Source of the DNA: an uncultured Paracoccaceae bacterium
Lineage (GTDB): Bacteria > Pseudomonadota > Alphaproteobacteria > Rhodobacterales > Rhodobacteraceae
Direction: 5' to 3'
NCBI GenBank assembly: GCA_947503765.1
Contig: CANNFA010000004.1
Span: 124,001 to 188,000, forward strand
Length of the DNA stretch: 64,000 nucleotides
Shown: one piece after another, positions 52,450 through 62,372 of the stretch
Numbering within the stretch: the stretch's first letter is position 1
Layout: each line of letters begins with the position of its first letter
The notes under the pieces: generated by a model
The model's input: the letters and a program-made list of their open reading frames with translations, nothing else
Told to the model about the DNA's origin: nothing
The model's database searches: none
Made by a program: the position numbers and the translations under genes

Positions 52450-55369
52450 ACCGCGCCTTTTCGGCCTGCCGCCCGGCGCCGATTTTCCGCGCGAGGTGGT
52501 GCAGGGCATACAGGACAGGATGCGGGGAACCACGCCCGAGACCCTCGCACGTGTCGAGATATTCGTGAACACCCGGCGGATGCAACGCCGGATGAGGGCG
52601 CTGTTCGATGCGGGACCGGCCCGGCTGTTGCCGCGAATCCGTCTGGTCACGGACCTGTCGGTCGAGGCCGCGCTGGCCGATATCCCCGCCGCCGTTCCGC
52701 CCCTGCGTCGCAGGCTGGAATTGACGCAACTGGTATCCGCACTGCTGGACAAGGAGCCGGACCTTGCACCGCGTGCCGCGCTGTTCGACCTTGCCGACAG
52801 CCTGGCCAACCTGATGGACGAGATGCAGGGTGAGGGCGTTCCGCTATCGCGGATCGAGACGCTCGACGTTTCGGACCAGTCCGGCCATTGGGAGCGCAGC
52901 CTGAAATTCGTTCGCCTGGCCGGTGCATTTCTGGACGCACGGCAGGACGCCCCAGACATCGAGGCGCGGCAAAGGATGGTGGTCGAGCATCTCGCCGAGC
53001 GTTGGCGGTCGCATCCGCCGCAGCACCCCGTGATCGTCGCGGGTTCGACCGGTTCGCGCGGTGCAACGGCGGCGTTCATGCACGCGGTGGCACGGCTGCC
53101 GCAAGGCGCGCTGATCTTGCCGGGCTTCGATTTCGACCTGCCAGAGACTGTTTGGGACGCGCTCGACGACGCGCTCACCGGCGAGGATCACCCGCAATTC
53201 CGCTTTGCCCGCCTGATACGGGATATCGGCGCCGCACCGCGCGATGTGTGCCGTTGGCGCCACGCACCGCCGCCCAGCGCCGCAAGGAACAGGCTTGTGT
53301 CGCTGGCTCTGCGGCCCGCGCCCGTGACCGACCAGTGGATGGCCGAGGGTGCGGACCTGACCGGCATCGACGAGGCCGCGGCCGGCATGACCCTGATCGA
53401 GGCGGAATCATCCCGGGAAGAGGCCGCCGCGATCGCCCTGATCCTGCGCCGCGCCGTCGAGGAAGAACGTGTCGCCGCCCTGATCACGCCGGATCGGACC
53501 CTGACACGGCAGGTCGCGGCGGCGCTTGACCGGTGGGGTATCGTTCCGGATGACAGCGCCGGGCGGCCGCTACCCCTGTCGGCGCCGGGGCGGTTTCTGC
53601 GCCATGTTGCGTCCCTGTTCGGGCAGAAACTGACCTCCGGGGCGCTTCTGACACTGTTGAAACACCCGCTGACCAATTCCGGCGCCGGCCGGCGCGGCAT
53701 GCATCTGCTTCATACGCGGGAGCTGGAGCTGCGCCTGCGCCGCTACGGCCCGCCCTTTCCCGGGCCGGACGACCTGCGGGAATGGGCCGCGAAGGGTGAC
53801 GAGAATCGGCAGGCCTGGGCCGGCTGGCTGGCCGAACTCCTCCGCGGGCTGGATGCCGTTCCCGCCCGAAGCCTGACCGACCACCTCGACCACCACCTGC
53901 GGCTGGCCGAGGCGCTGGCCGCCGGGCCGGGCGGCACCGGCGCCGGCGCGCTCTGGGACAAGGAGGCGGGACGCGAGGCACGAAAGTGGACAGAAGCGCT
54001 CCGCCGCGAGGCGGCGTTCGGCGGCACACTGTCGCCCGGCGATTATGTGTCCCTGTTTCACGGCGTTCTGCAACGCGGTGAAGTGCGCGAGGCGATCACG
54101 GCGCATCCCGACGTGATGATCTGGGGGACGCTGGAGGCACGGGTGCAGGGGGCCGATCTGGTGGTTCTGGGCGGCCTCAACGAAGGCGTCTGGCCGGAGG
54201 TTGCCAAGCCCGATCCCTGGCTGAACCGCGCGATGCGGGTGCAGGCCGGGCTGTTGCTGCCGGAACGCCGTATCGGCCTTTCGGCGCATGATTTCCAACA
54301 GGCGATCGCCGCACGCCAGGTGGTGATGACCCGCGCGGTACGCGATGCAGAGGCACAGACGGTTCCGTCGCGCTGGGTCAACCGGCTGGTCAACCTGATG
54401 GACGGGCTGTCGGATGAAAGCCGCGATGCGCTCGGCGCCGCGCGCGACCGCGGGCGCGATTGGCTGCGGCTGGTGCAGCGCATCGAGGCACCCGTGCCGG
54501 GCGTTCCGCCAGCGCCGCGTCCGTCCCCCAGGCCGCCGGTTGGGATGCGGCCGTCTAGGCTGTCGATCACTGAAATTCAGAGACTGATCCGCGACCCATA
54601 CGAGATCTATGCAAAGCATGTTCTGGGGTTGCGCCGGCTCGATCCCTTGTCGCGCGTGCCGGATGCGCCGCTGCGCGGCACCGTTCTGCACCGGGTTCTC
54701 GAACGGTTCATGCCGGTATTCGACCCCGGCGACCCCGCCGCCGGAAAAGTCCAACTGATGCGGATCGCCGATGACATCCTCGCCGCCGATGCCCCGTGGC
54801 CGGCGGCCCAGCGCGTCTGGCGGGCGCGGTTGCTGCGAGTCGCCGACTGGCTGATCGAGACCGAGGCGGCGCGGCGAGCTGGACGCGAGATCCTTGCGCT
54901 TGAGCGGCGCGGAACGATGGAGTTTCCCGATCTCGACATGACCCTGCATGGCAAGATCGACCGGATCGACCGGCTGCATGACGGCACCCTGGCAATTTAT
55001 GACTACAAGACGGGCGCACCGCCCAGCGACAAGGTCCGCGAGTTTTTCGACAAGCAGCTAGGGCTGGCGGCGATGATCGCTCGGGGTGGCGGCGTTGACG
55101 GCATTGCGGAATCCGACGTTGCCGAGGCGGTGTATATCGGTCTGGGGTCGAGCCCGACCATCAGCACTATTCCTTGGAACAGAGACGAAACAGCCGAAAT
55201 TCGGGCCGGGTTCACGCGGCTGATCGCGTCCTACCGCGAGGCTGGGCGCGGCTATACCTCACGCCGGGCGGTCGAAACGCAGGGCTTTGGCGGCGACTAC
55301 GATCATCTGGCCCGCTTTGGCGAATGGGACCAGGGGGACGATCCCGCCACCGAGGAGGTGGGGCCATGA
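52430..55369 (+). CDS. addB: AddB helicase-nuclease subunit (double-strand break repair)
   Basis: 979 residues, the alphaproteobacterial AddB type. With AddA it processes double-strand ends for RecA loading. The N-terminal part is a degenerate helicase domain without a good Walker A. The C-terminal nuclease domain has the PD-(D/E)XK core I-Y-D-Y-K-T-G (about 850-856). The start could be ATG 52427 or 52430; GGAG lies at the right distance for 52430. It overlaps murU by 20 bases and addA by four (ATGA). Confidence 0.9.
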   Translation: MFESGTEPRLFGLPPGADFPREVVQGIQDRMRGTTPETLARVEIFVNTRRMQRRMRALFDAGPARLLPRIRLVTDLSVEAALADIPAAVPPLRRRLELTQLVSALLDKEPDLAPRAALFDLADSLANLMDEMQGEGVPLSRIETLDVSDQSGHWERSLKFVRLAGAFLDARQDAPDIEARQRMVVEHLAERWRSHPPQHPVIVAGSTGSRGATAAFMHAVARLPQGALILPGFDFDLPETVWDALDDALTGEDHPQFRFARLIRDIGAAPRDVCRWRHAPPPSAARNRLVSLALRPAPVTDQWMAEGADLTGIDEAAAGMTLIEAESSREEAAAIALILRRAVEEERVAALITPDRTLTRQVAAALDRWGIVPDDSAGRPLPLSAPGRFLRHVASLFGQKLTSGALLTLLKHPLTNSGAGRRGMHLLHTRELELRLRRYGPPFPGPDDLREWAAKGDENRQAWAGWLAELLRGLDAVPARSLTDHLDHHLRLAEALAAGPGGTGAGALWDKEAGREARKWTEALRREAAFGGTLSPGDYVSLFHGVLQRGEVREAITAHPDVMIWGTLEARVQGADLVVLGGLNEGVWPEVAKPDPWLNRAMRVQAGLLLPERRIGLSAHDFQQAIAARQVVMTRAVRDAEAQTVPSRWVNRLVNLMDGLSDESRDALGAARDRGRDWLRLVQRIEAPVPGVPPAPRPSPRPPVGMRPSRLSITEIQRLIRDPYEIYAKHVLGLRRLDPLSRVPDAPLRGTVLHRVLERFMPVFDPGDPAAGKVQLMRIADDILAADAPWPAAQRVWRARLLRVADWLIETEAARRAGREILALERRGTMEFPDLDMTLHGKIDRIDRLHDGTLAIYDYKTGAPPSDKVREFFDKQLGLAAMIARGGGVDGIAESDVAEAVYIGLGSSPTISTIPWNRDETAEIRAGFTRLIASYREAGRGYTSRRAVETQGFGGDYDHLARFGEWDQGDDPATEEVGP

Positions 55370-58300
55370 AACTGGACGACGCCACGATCAGCCAGAACGT
55401 CGCCGCCGAGCCGGGCAGTTCCACCTGGCTGTCGGCAAATGCCGGGTCGGGCAAGACGCGGGTGCTGACCGACCGGGTGGCGCGGTTGCTGCTGGACGGT
55501 GTTCCGCCGCAGAACATCCTGTGCCTCACCTACACCAAGGCCGCCGCCTCCGAGATGCAGATCCGGCTGTTCCGGCGGCTTGGTGAATGGGCGATGAAGC
55601 CTGACGGAGCGCTGGCCGAAGACCTGCAACGCATGGGCGAGACGGACATCGGCGATCCGCAGCGACTGGCGCGCGCGCGCAGGCTGTTCGCACGCGCGAT
55701 CGAAACGCCGGGCGGCCTTCGGATCCAGACGATTCACTCGTTCTGTTCGTCCCTGTTGCGGCGCTTTCCGCTCGAATCCGGCGTGACGCCCGCCTTTGTC
55801 GAGATGGACGATCGCGCCGCCGAGCAACTGCGCGCCGAAGTGGTCGAAGATCTGGCCGATGGCAAGGATGTCGCGGCCGTCGATGCGGTTGCGACCTATT
55901 ACAGTGGCGACGACCTGGGCTCCCTGACCAGGGCGATTGTCACGCAGCGCGGCAACCTTTCCGACGCGCCAAGCCGCGAGGATCTGCTGCGCCTGTTCGG
56001 TCAGCCGGAACATCTGACGATGGAAGAGGTTCTGGCTGCAGTCTTCGATGGTAGCGAATCCGCGCTTATGGCGGCGCTTCTGTCCGCCCTTCGCGGCAGC
56101 GACAAGGGCACCGATCATAACACCGCAGCAAAGCTATGCGCAGCGGACTGGGGCGCGCCCGGCCCACCCGCGCTAAGCGCGGCAATTTCCGCCCTGCTGA
56201 CCGGCGGTACGGCGAAAGAGCCATATTCCGCCAAGTTGGGGAAGGTTCCGACCAAGGATTGCCGGGCCGGGCTGGGGTCATTGGCGGATGATCTCGATGC
56301 CTTCATGCAGCGGGTCGAGAATGCGCGGCCGGGTTTCGTCGCGCTGAACGCTGCGGACAAGACCCAGGCGCTGTACCGTTTTTCCACCGCCTTCCTGCCC
56401 GCCTACGAGGCAAGGAAACAGGCGCATGGCTGGCTGGATTTCGACGATCTGATCCTCAAGACACGGGCCCTGCTGACCGATCCGGCTGTGGCGAATTGGG
56501 TTCTTTATCGGCTGGACGGCGGTCTGGACCACATCCTCGTGGACGAGGCGCAGGATACCAGCCCGGCGCAATGGGACGTGGTCAAACTGCTGGCGCAGGA
56601 GTTTTCCACCGGGCTTGGCGCGCAGGACGGCAAGGCGCGGACGATCTTTGTCGTCGGCGACAAGAAGCAGTCGATCTATTCCTTCCAGGGGGCGGATCCC
56701 GAAGGGTTCGACCGCATGTGCGCGCATTTCCAGGATCGGATGCAGGGCGCCGGGTTGCCGTTCCAGAAACGCGAGCTTGGCTTTTCGTTCCGATCCTCCG
56801 AGGCGATCCTGCGGCTGGTCGACACCGTTTTCGGCGATGTCCCCGACGCGCGAATGGATCTCGACACGCAGCACCGCGCATTCAATGCAGAGCTGCCAGG
56901 GCGGGTCGATTTGTGGCCGGTCGTGCCCAAGACGGACGGCGCGGAAAACCGCGACTGGTTCGACCCGGTGGATCTGCCGGGCGAGGATCACAACGATGTC
57001 GTCCTGGCGCGGCAGATCGCGGTGCAGATCGTCAATTCAGTCGGATCAGAGACGATTCCGCTTGCCGATGGCACGCGCCGCGCCGTGCGGGCCGGCGATT
57101 TCCTGATCCTGGTGCGGCGACGCTCGACCCTGTTCGCCGAGATCATCCGCGCCTGCAAGGCCAGGGGCCTGCCCGTGGCCGGGGCGGACCGGCTGAAGCT
57201 GGGCGGCGAACTGGCGGTCAAGGATTTGGCAGCCGTTCTGTCATTCCTGGCGACGCCCGAAGACGATCTGTCGCTCGCCGCCGCACTACGCTCGCCGCTG
57301 TTCGGATGGAGCGAGGGCGCGCTTTACGATCTGGCCGCCGCGCGAAAGGAGACCTATCTCTGGGCCGCGCTTCGCCACAGGACCGGCGACTGGCCAGAGA
57401 CGATGGCGATCCTGACCGATTTGCTGGGGCAGGCCGATTTCCTGCGCCCCTACGACCTGATCGAGCGGATTCTGTCGCGTCACGATGGCCGCCGAAAGCT
57501 GCTGGCGCGGCTTGGCCCGGAGGCCGAGGACGGCATCGATTCCCTGCTGGCGCAGGCACTGGCCTATGAGCGCATGGATGTTCCCAGCCTGACCGGTTTC
57601 CTGACCTGGCTGGAAACCGACGATGTCGAGGTCAAGCGGCAGATGGACAATGCCGGCGACCGGATCCGCGTGATGACGGTTCACGGCGCCAAGGGGCTGG
57701 AATCACCGATCGTGATCCTGCCCGACACGGCCGAACGCCAGAAAAGGTTCGATGACGAGGTGGTGCCGCTGGAAAACGGAACCGCGCTTTGGAAAACTGG
57801 TGCGAATGCGCAACCAGAGGTGATGGAAGAGGCGATCATACGTCTCAAAACCGCACGGCAGGCAGAGGATCTTCGCCTTTTGTACGTCGCCATGACCCGC
57901 GCGGAGACCTGGCTGATCGTTGCCGCGTCCGGCGATGTGAAGAAACCCGGCGGCAGCTGGTACGATCTCGTCCGGCAGGGGATGACCGGGCTGGACGTCA
58001 CGCCACATGAGACACCGCTGGGGCAGGGAATGCGGCTGGGGCATCTGGACTGGTCGGCGGGCACAATGCGCGCGGCGGAAAAGCCGGCCGCGCACCATAT
58101 CTCGGTTCCGGACTGGGCCGATATTCCCGTTCCGATGCCCGAGAAGACCCGCACCCTGTCGCCTAGCGATCTGGGCGGCGCCAAGGTCATCGGCGACGAG
58201 GCGGATGGCGATATGCTGGACAGTGCCCTGCGGCGGGGGCGGCAGATCCACCTTCTGCTCGAACACCTTCCGGGACTGCCCGAGGCGGAATGGTCGCGCG

Positions 58301-58740
58301 TCGCGGCACCCTTGCTGGCCGAGGGCGAGGATGTGCTGGAGGAGGGCGAACTTGGCTCGCTGCTGTCCGAGGCGGCCGGCGTTCTGGACGCGCCCGATCT
58401 CGGCTGGCTGTTTGCATCGGACGTGCTGTCCGAGGTCGATATCAGCGCCACGCTTGCGGATCTGGATGGCGGGCGAATTCACGGCACGATCGACAAGCTG
58501 GTTGTGGGACCGGACAAGGTGATCGCGGTGGATTTCAAGACCAACCGCGTGGTGCCGGACCGCCCCGAAGACGTGCCGGACGGGCTTTTGCGGCAGATGG
58601 CGGCCTATGACGCCGCACTGCGGCAAATCTACCCGGATCGTGCGGTCGAGACGGCGATCCTCTGGACCTCGACGCCAAGTCTGATGCCCCTGCCCCACGA
58701 CATCGTGAGGGCATCGCTGCGGTCCTGGTCCATATCTTGA
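55366..58740 (+). CDS. addA: AddA helicase-nuclease subunit
   Basis: 1124 residues. AddA is the UvrD-type helicase with its own C-terminal nuclease. Walker A is ANAGSGKTRVL (about 24-34), motif II is DEAQDTSP (about 392-399), motif III GDKKQSIYSFQGA, motif V TVHGAKGLE, motif VI L-Y-V-A-M-T-R-A. The nuclease core is G-T-I-D-K-L and VIAVDFKTNR (about 1055-1065). All motifs are intact, so the AddAB system should be active. It overlaps addB by ATGA and is 60 bases before trxA. Confidence 0.94.
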   Translation: MKLDDATISQNVAAEPGSSTWLSANAGSGKTRVLTDRVARLLLDGVPPQNILCLTYTKAAASEMQIRLFRRLGEWAMKPDGALAEDLQRMGETDIGDPQRLARARRLFARAIETPGGLRIQTIHSFCSSLLRRFPLESGVTPAFVEMDDRAAEQLRAEVVEDLADGKDVAAVDAVATYYSGDDLGSLTRAIVTQRGNLSDAPSREDLLRLFGQPEHLTMEEVLAAVFDGSESALMAALLSALRGSDKGTDHNTAAKLCAADWGAPGPPALSAAISALLTGGTAKEPYSAKLGKVPTKDCRAGLGSLADDLDAFMQRVENARPGFVALNAADKTQALYRFSTAFLPAYEARKQAHGWLDFDDLILKTRALLTDPAVANWVLYRLDGGLDHILVDEAQDTSPAQWDVVKLLAQEFSTGLGAQDGKARTIFVVGDKKQSIYSFQGADPEGFDRMCAHFQDRMQGAGLPFQKRELGFSFRSSEAILRLVDTVFGDVPDARMDLDTQHRAFNAELPGRVDLWPVVPKTDGAENRDWFDPVDLPGEDHNDVVLARQIAVQIVNSVGSETIPLADGTRRAVRAGDFLILVRRRSTLFAEIIRACKARGLPVAGADRLKLGGELAVKDLAAVLSFLATPEDDLSLAAALRSPLFGWSEGALYDLAAARKETYLWAALRHRTGDWPETMAILTDLLGQADFLRPYDLIERILSRHDGRRKLLARLGPEAEDGIDSLLAQALAYERMDVPSLTGFLTWLETDDVEVKRQMDNAGDRIRVMTVHGAKGLESPIVILPDTAERQKRFDDEVVPLENGTALWKTGANAQPEVMEEAIIRLKTARQAEDLRLLYVAMTRAETWLIVAASGDVKKPGGSWYDLVRQGMTGLDVTPHETPLGQGMRLGHLDWSAGTMRAAEKPAAHHISVPDWADIPVPMPEKTRTLSPSDLGGAKVIGDEADGDMLDSALRRGRQIHLLLEHLPGLPEAEWSRVAAPLLAEGEDVLEEGELGSLLSEAAGVLDAPDLGWLFASDVLSEVDISATLADLDGGRIHGTIDKLVVGPDKVIAVDFKTNRVVPDRPEDVPDGLLRQMAAYDAALRQIYPDRAVETAILWTSTPSLMPLPHDIVRASLRSWSIS

Positions 58741-58800
58741 CGGCGGCAGGGGCGGTGCCTAGGTTCCATCCGAATTGACATGGCGCCAAGGAGAGATTGA

Positions 58801-59121
58801 ATGGCCACCGTTGCCGTCACCGACGATACGTTCGAAGCCGAGGTCGTGAAGTCCGACATCCCGGTTGTCGTGGATTTCTGGGCCGAATGGTGCGGCCCCT
58901 GCAAGCAGATCGGCCCCGCGCTCGAGGAACTGGCCGCGGAATACGAAGGCAAGATCAAGATCGCCAAGGTCAATGTCGACGAGAACCCGTCGATGCCGGC
59001 GCAGCTGGGCGTTCGCGGCATTCCGGCGCTGTTCATGTTCAAGGACGGGCAGGTCGTGTCGAACAAGACCGGCGCGGCGCCGAAGGCGGTGCTAAAGGGC
59101 TGGATCGACGAGGCCGTCTGA
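58801..59121 (+). CDS. trxA: Thioredoxin
   Basis: 106 residues. The active site is W30-C31-G-P-C34 in WAEWCGPCK, with the cis-proline in RGIPALFMF. It reduces protein disulphides in the cytoplasm. Sequence preceding the ATG is GGAGAGATTGA. It lies at the end of the addBA unit and is followed by a Rho-independent terminator. Confidence 0.96.
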   Translation: MATVAVTDDTFEAEVVKSDIPVVVDFWAEWCGPCKQIGPALEELAAEYEGKIKIAKVNVDENPSMPAQLGVRGIPALFMFKDGQVVSNKTGAAPKAVLKGWIDEAV

Positions 59122-59144
59122 GCCTCGCCAGGTTCATGCAAGAC

Positions 59145-59168
59145 GGGGGCGCCGCGGGCGCCCCTTTT
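59145..59168 (+). terminator. Rho-independent terminator after trxA
   Basis: GGGGCGCC (59146-59153), loop GCG, GGCGCCCC (59157-59164), followed by TTTT (59165-59168). A perfect 8-bp GC stem, 24 bases after the trxA stop. Confidence 0.87.
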
Positions 59169-59199
59169 GCGTTCAACAGGCACTGCGAAAGGGATTTTC

Positions 59200-59760
59200 A
59201 TGACCGAACAGACGTTCCCCGGCTGGCACGGCACCACGATCATCGGCGTCAAGAAGAACGGCGAAGTGGTGCTTGCGGGTGACGGGCAGGTCAGCCTGGG
59301 CCAGACCGTCATCAAGGGCAGCGCGCGCAAGGTACGGCGCCTGAGCCCCGGCGGCTATGATATCGTGGCCGGCTTCGCGGGCTCGACGGCGGATGCCTTT
59401 GCCCTTCTGGAACGGCTGGAAACCAAGCTGGAGGCGATGCCGGGCCAGTTGCAGCGCGCCGCCGTGGAGCTGGCCAAGGACTGGCGCACCGACAAGTACC
59501 TGCAAAAGCTGGAAGCGATGCTGATCGTCACCGACGGTGCCGAAATGTATGTCGTGACCGGCGCGGGCGACGTGCTGGAGCCGGAGGACAACGTCACGGC
59601 CATCGGGTCGGGCGGCAACTTTGCGCTGGCCGCCGGCCGGGCGCTCATGGACAGCAGCCTGTCGGCCGAGGAGATTGCGCGCAAATCCATGGCGATTGCC
59701 GCCGGAATCTGTGTCTATACCAACGGAAACCTCACGGTCGAGACGATCGGAAAGGCGTAG
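59200..59760 (+). CDS. hslV: ATP-dependent protease subunit HslV
   Basis: 186 residues. HslV is the proteolytic core of the HslUV (ClpQY) protease. A short propeptide is removed before Thr12 in [10 protein letters not shown], the nucleophile. [10 protein letters not shown] and [13 protein letters not shown] are family motifs. AAAGGGA precedes the ATG at 59200. Its partner hslU lies 2.6 kb downstream on the same strand, with a minus-strand fusion gene between them. Confidence 0.95.
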   Translation: MTEQTFPGWHGTTIIGVKKNGEVVLAGDGQVSLGQTVIKGSARKVRRLSPGGYDIVAGFAGSTADAFALLERLETKLEAMPGQLQRAAVELAKDWRTDKYLQKLEAMLIVTDGAEMYVVTGAGDVLEPEDNVTAIGSGGNFALAAGRALMDSSLSAEEIARKSMAIAAGICVYTNGNLTVETIGKA

Positions 59761-59763
59761 CCG

Positions 59764-62238
59764 TCAGACGATGTACTTGTTCCACGTGTCGTAGTTGCCG
59801 CCCGCCTCGCCGCGAGGGATGCTGAGCGCGATGAGCGTCAGCGACAGCAGGATGGTGACACCCGTAAGACCCCATCCGGCACTGGTCATGAACGGCGCGA
59901 ACATGAGCACCAGCGCCAGCAGGATGTTCAGGAACCGGGCGGCACGGGCGATGACGGCAAGGGCGGTGACGGAAACGGTCAACACCAGCGCCCCGACGAC
60001 GTGGTTGACCGGCGCCATTCCGCTTTGCCAGCCGATCACCAGCGGCGTCATCATCAGAGCCACGCCCAGCGCCGCCGAAGCAAGCAGCGTCCAGGGAAAG
60101 GTCATTCCTCCGCCCAGCATCTCGTTGACGATCTGCCGCGGCGTGCGTTCGAAATCGTCGGGGATGCGCCGGTCCGGCCCCTCGTCGGTGTCGCCGGTGA
60201 AGAAGACCAGAAGCCAGGGCTGCCCTTCGGCATGACGCCTACGCAGGAACTGGTAGGTGGCAACCATTTCGTCGATCGAATAGGGTATCTGAAGCAGCAT
60301 CGCGGTGGCGGCAACGAGGCACAGCGTGCAATAGGTGCCGATCAGGATCGGCTGGATCACGATGAAGAAGATCGAAACCGCGCCGAGCGGCACGATCATC
60401 ACGCCGAACAGCATCACCAGCCAGGGCATCGTGCGCCAGCGGCGCGACGACCCGATCACGCCCACCACGATCTCCAGCGCGTAGGTCAGCGCGCCGATTC
60501 CGGCGTCGGGGACCGGCCACGCCTCTGATACGGAAGAGGTGATGATATCCTCGGTTCCGTTCTTTTGCGGGACTGTTCCGGCAAAAAACGGATCCCACAC
60601 GGCGCCGGTCGCGCCCAATTGGTAGGCTGCAAGATAGCGTGAGATCAACAGACCGACCACCGCGAGGATGATCACCGGCAATCTCTGAAACCAGTCGGAC
60701 GGCGAATAATCCCAGCCCTTGGGAACCGTCGGTCCGGTGACCGCGGCTGCCGGAGACACGCCCGGAGCGGGACCGATCGCCAGCGCAAAGGCAGCGACAA
60801 GCATCCCGACCAGAGTGCCGTTGAGATATGCCGCGCCGTTGTCCGTCCAGAACAGAAGCGGTGCCATCATCGCCCAGACGCCGGCCGCCGCCGCCACCCA
60901 GCGCGCCACGCTCATCCGCCATGACAGCGATGCGAATGCCGCGATCAGCAGGACCAGCCCGGTGACGATGTTGCTGGCGGTCAGCCACCCCGAGGAAATC
61001 CCCAGAAGCGGCGGCGATGTCATCAGCCAGGCACCCAAGCCCATATTGGCCCAGTGCGCCCATAGCCCGCTGCGATGCCTCTCGCGGAACTCGGCCTCAT
61101 GCGTCCGGCGCACGTCTTCGGGGTCGGCGCCGCGCAAATCGGCGGCCCGCATCCAGGCGGGCGGCGTGATGCCGTTGTCGCGATACCAGCGCACCGGATC
61201 CTCCATGAGCGCGGCAACCAGGTCTTCCAGCTCGTCCTCGATCCGGTGCTCGGGCCGCCAGCCCAGAACGTCCTGCGCCTTGGCGATGTCGAGGGCATAG
61301 TGATCGCTGGACAGGTCGATCATGAAGGGTCTGATAAAGGGCTTTTCGCCCTCGTCCAGCGCGTCCGGCACGACCGGCTCCGACCGGGTTTCCATCCACG
61401 CGGCGGCCTTGGCCATGAAGCCGGGCAGCGTGATCGTTGCCCAGCGGTCCTCGCCGTGGATCAGCTGGCCAAGCCTGTCCTGAAGCGCATTGTAGCTGAG
61501 CGCGTTCGGCTCGCCCACAAGGATGGTCGTCTCGCGGTCCAGCGCGTCGCGTCTGTCCACCGCACGTTGCATCGCGGCCGTCATGTCGTCGATATGGATG
61601 AATGCCTGCCCGGCATCCGGATTGCCGGAATAGAATCGGCTTTTCAGACCGCGTTCGTAGATCCGCGCGATCTGATGGCTGAGCGTCGGCACGGCAGTAG
61701 TCTCGTCATAAAGCCCGGCGAGGTGCAGGAAGGTCAGCTTGATGTCGTCGCCGGCCGCCTCGCGCATTGCCGCCTCGGCCCGCGCCTTGGATTGGGGATA
61801 GGCCCATCCCGGATCGAGCGGCGTTCCTTCGTCGATGCTCTGGCCCGGAATGCCGGGCCGGTGAACCAGCATCGTGCCGGAATAGACAAGCTGGGCGACG
61901 TCGAAATCCGCCAGATGTTCAAGCAATCTGCGCGATCCCTCGACGTTCACGGCCTGGTAGGCGGGGCTGTCCTGGCCGGTGAAGTCGAAATAGGCCGCCA
62001 GGTGAATGACCGAGGCGACCCGTTCGCCGAAATCGGCGCGCAGCGTCTGCATCGCAAGCGTCATCGAGGCGTCATCGGTCAGATCCGCTTCGATCGTCGG
62101 GAAGGGTTCGGTTCCATCGACCGAAAGCTCCAGCCCGACAACGCGGTAGGCATCCGACAGAACCTTGCCCAGCCGGCGGCCGATATGTCCGCCCGCGCCG
62201 GTAATGACCACAACTGGTTTCTCGGTCGTTTCGGTCAT
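59764..62238 (-). CDS. NAD-dependent epimerase / SPW-repeat / VKOR fusion membrane protein
   Basis: 824 residues in one frame. Residues 1-345 are an extended SDR epimerase: GAGGHIGRRLG at about 14-24, Y-P-Q-S-K active site near 149. Residues about 385-500 hold four hydrophobic helices with SPPLLG and APLLFW (SPW repeat pattern). Residues about 515-690 form a VKOR-like domain with C637-T-L-C640 in GTYCTLC; the loop where VKORs normally have a second cysteine pair reads EDIITSSVSEAW and has none. A last SPW-like pair is at about 730-810. The enzymatic part should be cytoplasmic. Substrates unknown. GAGGG precedes ATG 62238. Confidence 0.85.
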   Translation of the reverse strand: MTETTEKPVVVITGAGGHIGRRLGKVLSDAYRVVGLELSVDGTEPFPTIEADLTDDASMTLAMQTLRADFGERVASVIHLAAYFDFTGQDSPAYQAVNVEGSRRLLEHLADFDVAQLVYSGTMLVHRPGIPGQSIDEGTPLDPGWAYPQSKARAEAAMREAAGDDIKLTFLHLAGLYDETTAVPTLSHQIARIYERGLKSRFYSGNPDAGQAFIHIDDMTAAMQRAVDRRDALDRETTILVGEPNALSYNALQDRLGQLIHGEDRWATITLPGFMAKAAAWMETRSEPVVPDALDEGEKPFIRPFMIDLSSDHYALDIAKAQDVLGWRPEHRIEDELEDLVAALMEDPVRWYRDNGITPPAWMRAADLRGADPEDVRRTHEAEFRERHRSGLWAHWANMGLGAWLMTSPPLLGISSGWLTASNIVTGLVLLIAAFASLSWRMSVARWVAAAAGVWAMMAPLLFWTDNGAAYLNGTLVGMLVAAFALAIGPAPGVSPAAAVTGPTVPKGWDYSPSDWFQRLPVIILAVVGLLISRYLAAYQLGATGAVWDPFFAGTVPQKNGTEDIITSSVSEAWPVPDAGIGALTYALEIVVGVIGSSRRWRTMPWLVMLFGVMIVPLGAVSIFFIVIQPILIGTYCTLCLVAATAMLLQIPYSIDEMVATYQFLRRRHAEGQPWLLVFFTGDTDEGPDRRIPDDFERTPRQIVNEMLGGGMTFPWTLLASAALGVALMMTPLVIGWQSGMAPVNHVVGALVLTVSVTALAVIARAARFLNILLALVLMFAPFMTSAGWGLTGVTILLSLTLIALSIPRGEAGGNYDTWNKYIV

Positions 62239-62372
62239 TGGTGCCCTCGTTGTGCGTTCCCTACGAGGATAAGCGCACGAGGACAGCGCCGGGTTCCGTG
62301 CATTGCCGCGCGGGCCTCTTGGATTGACCCCGCAGATGGCCTAGATGCCGCGGAACATCGGAAGGAACACGC

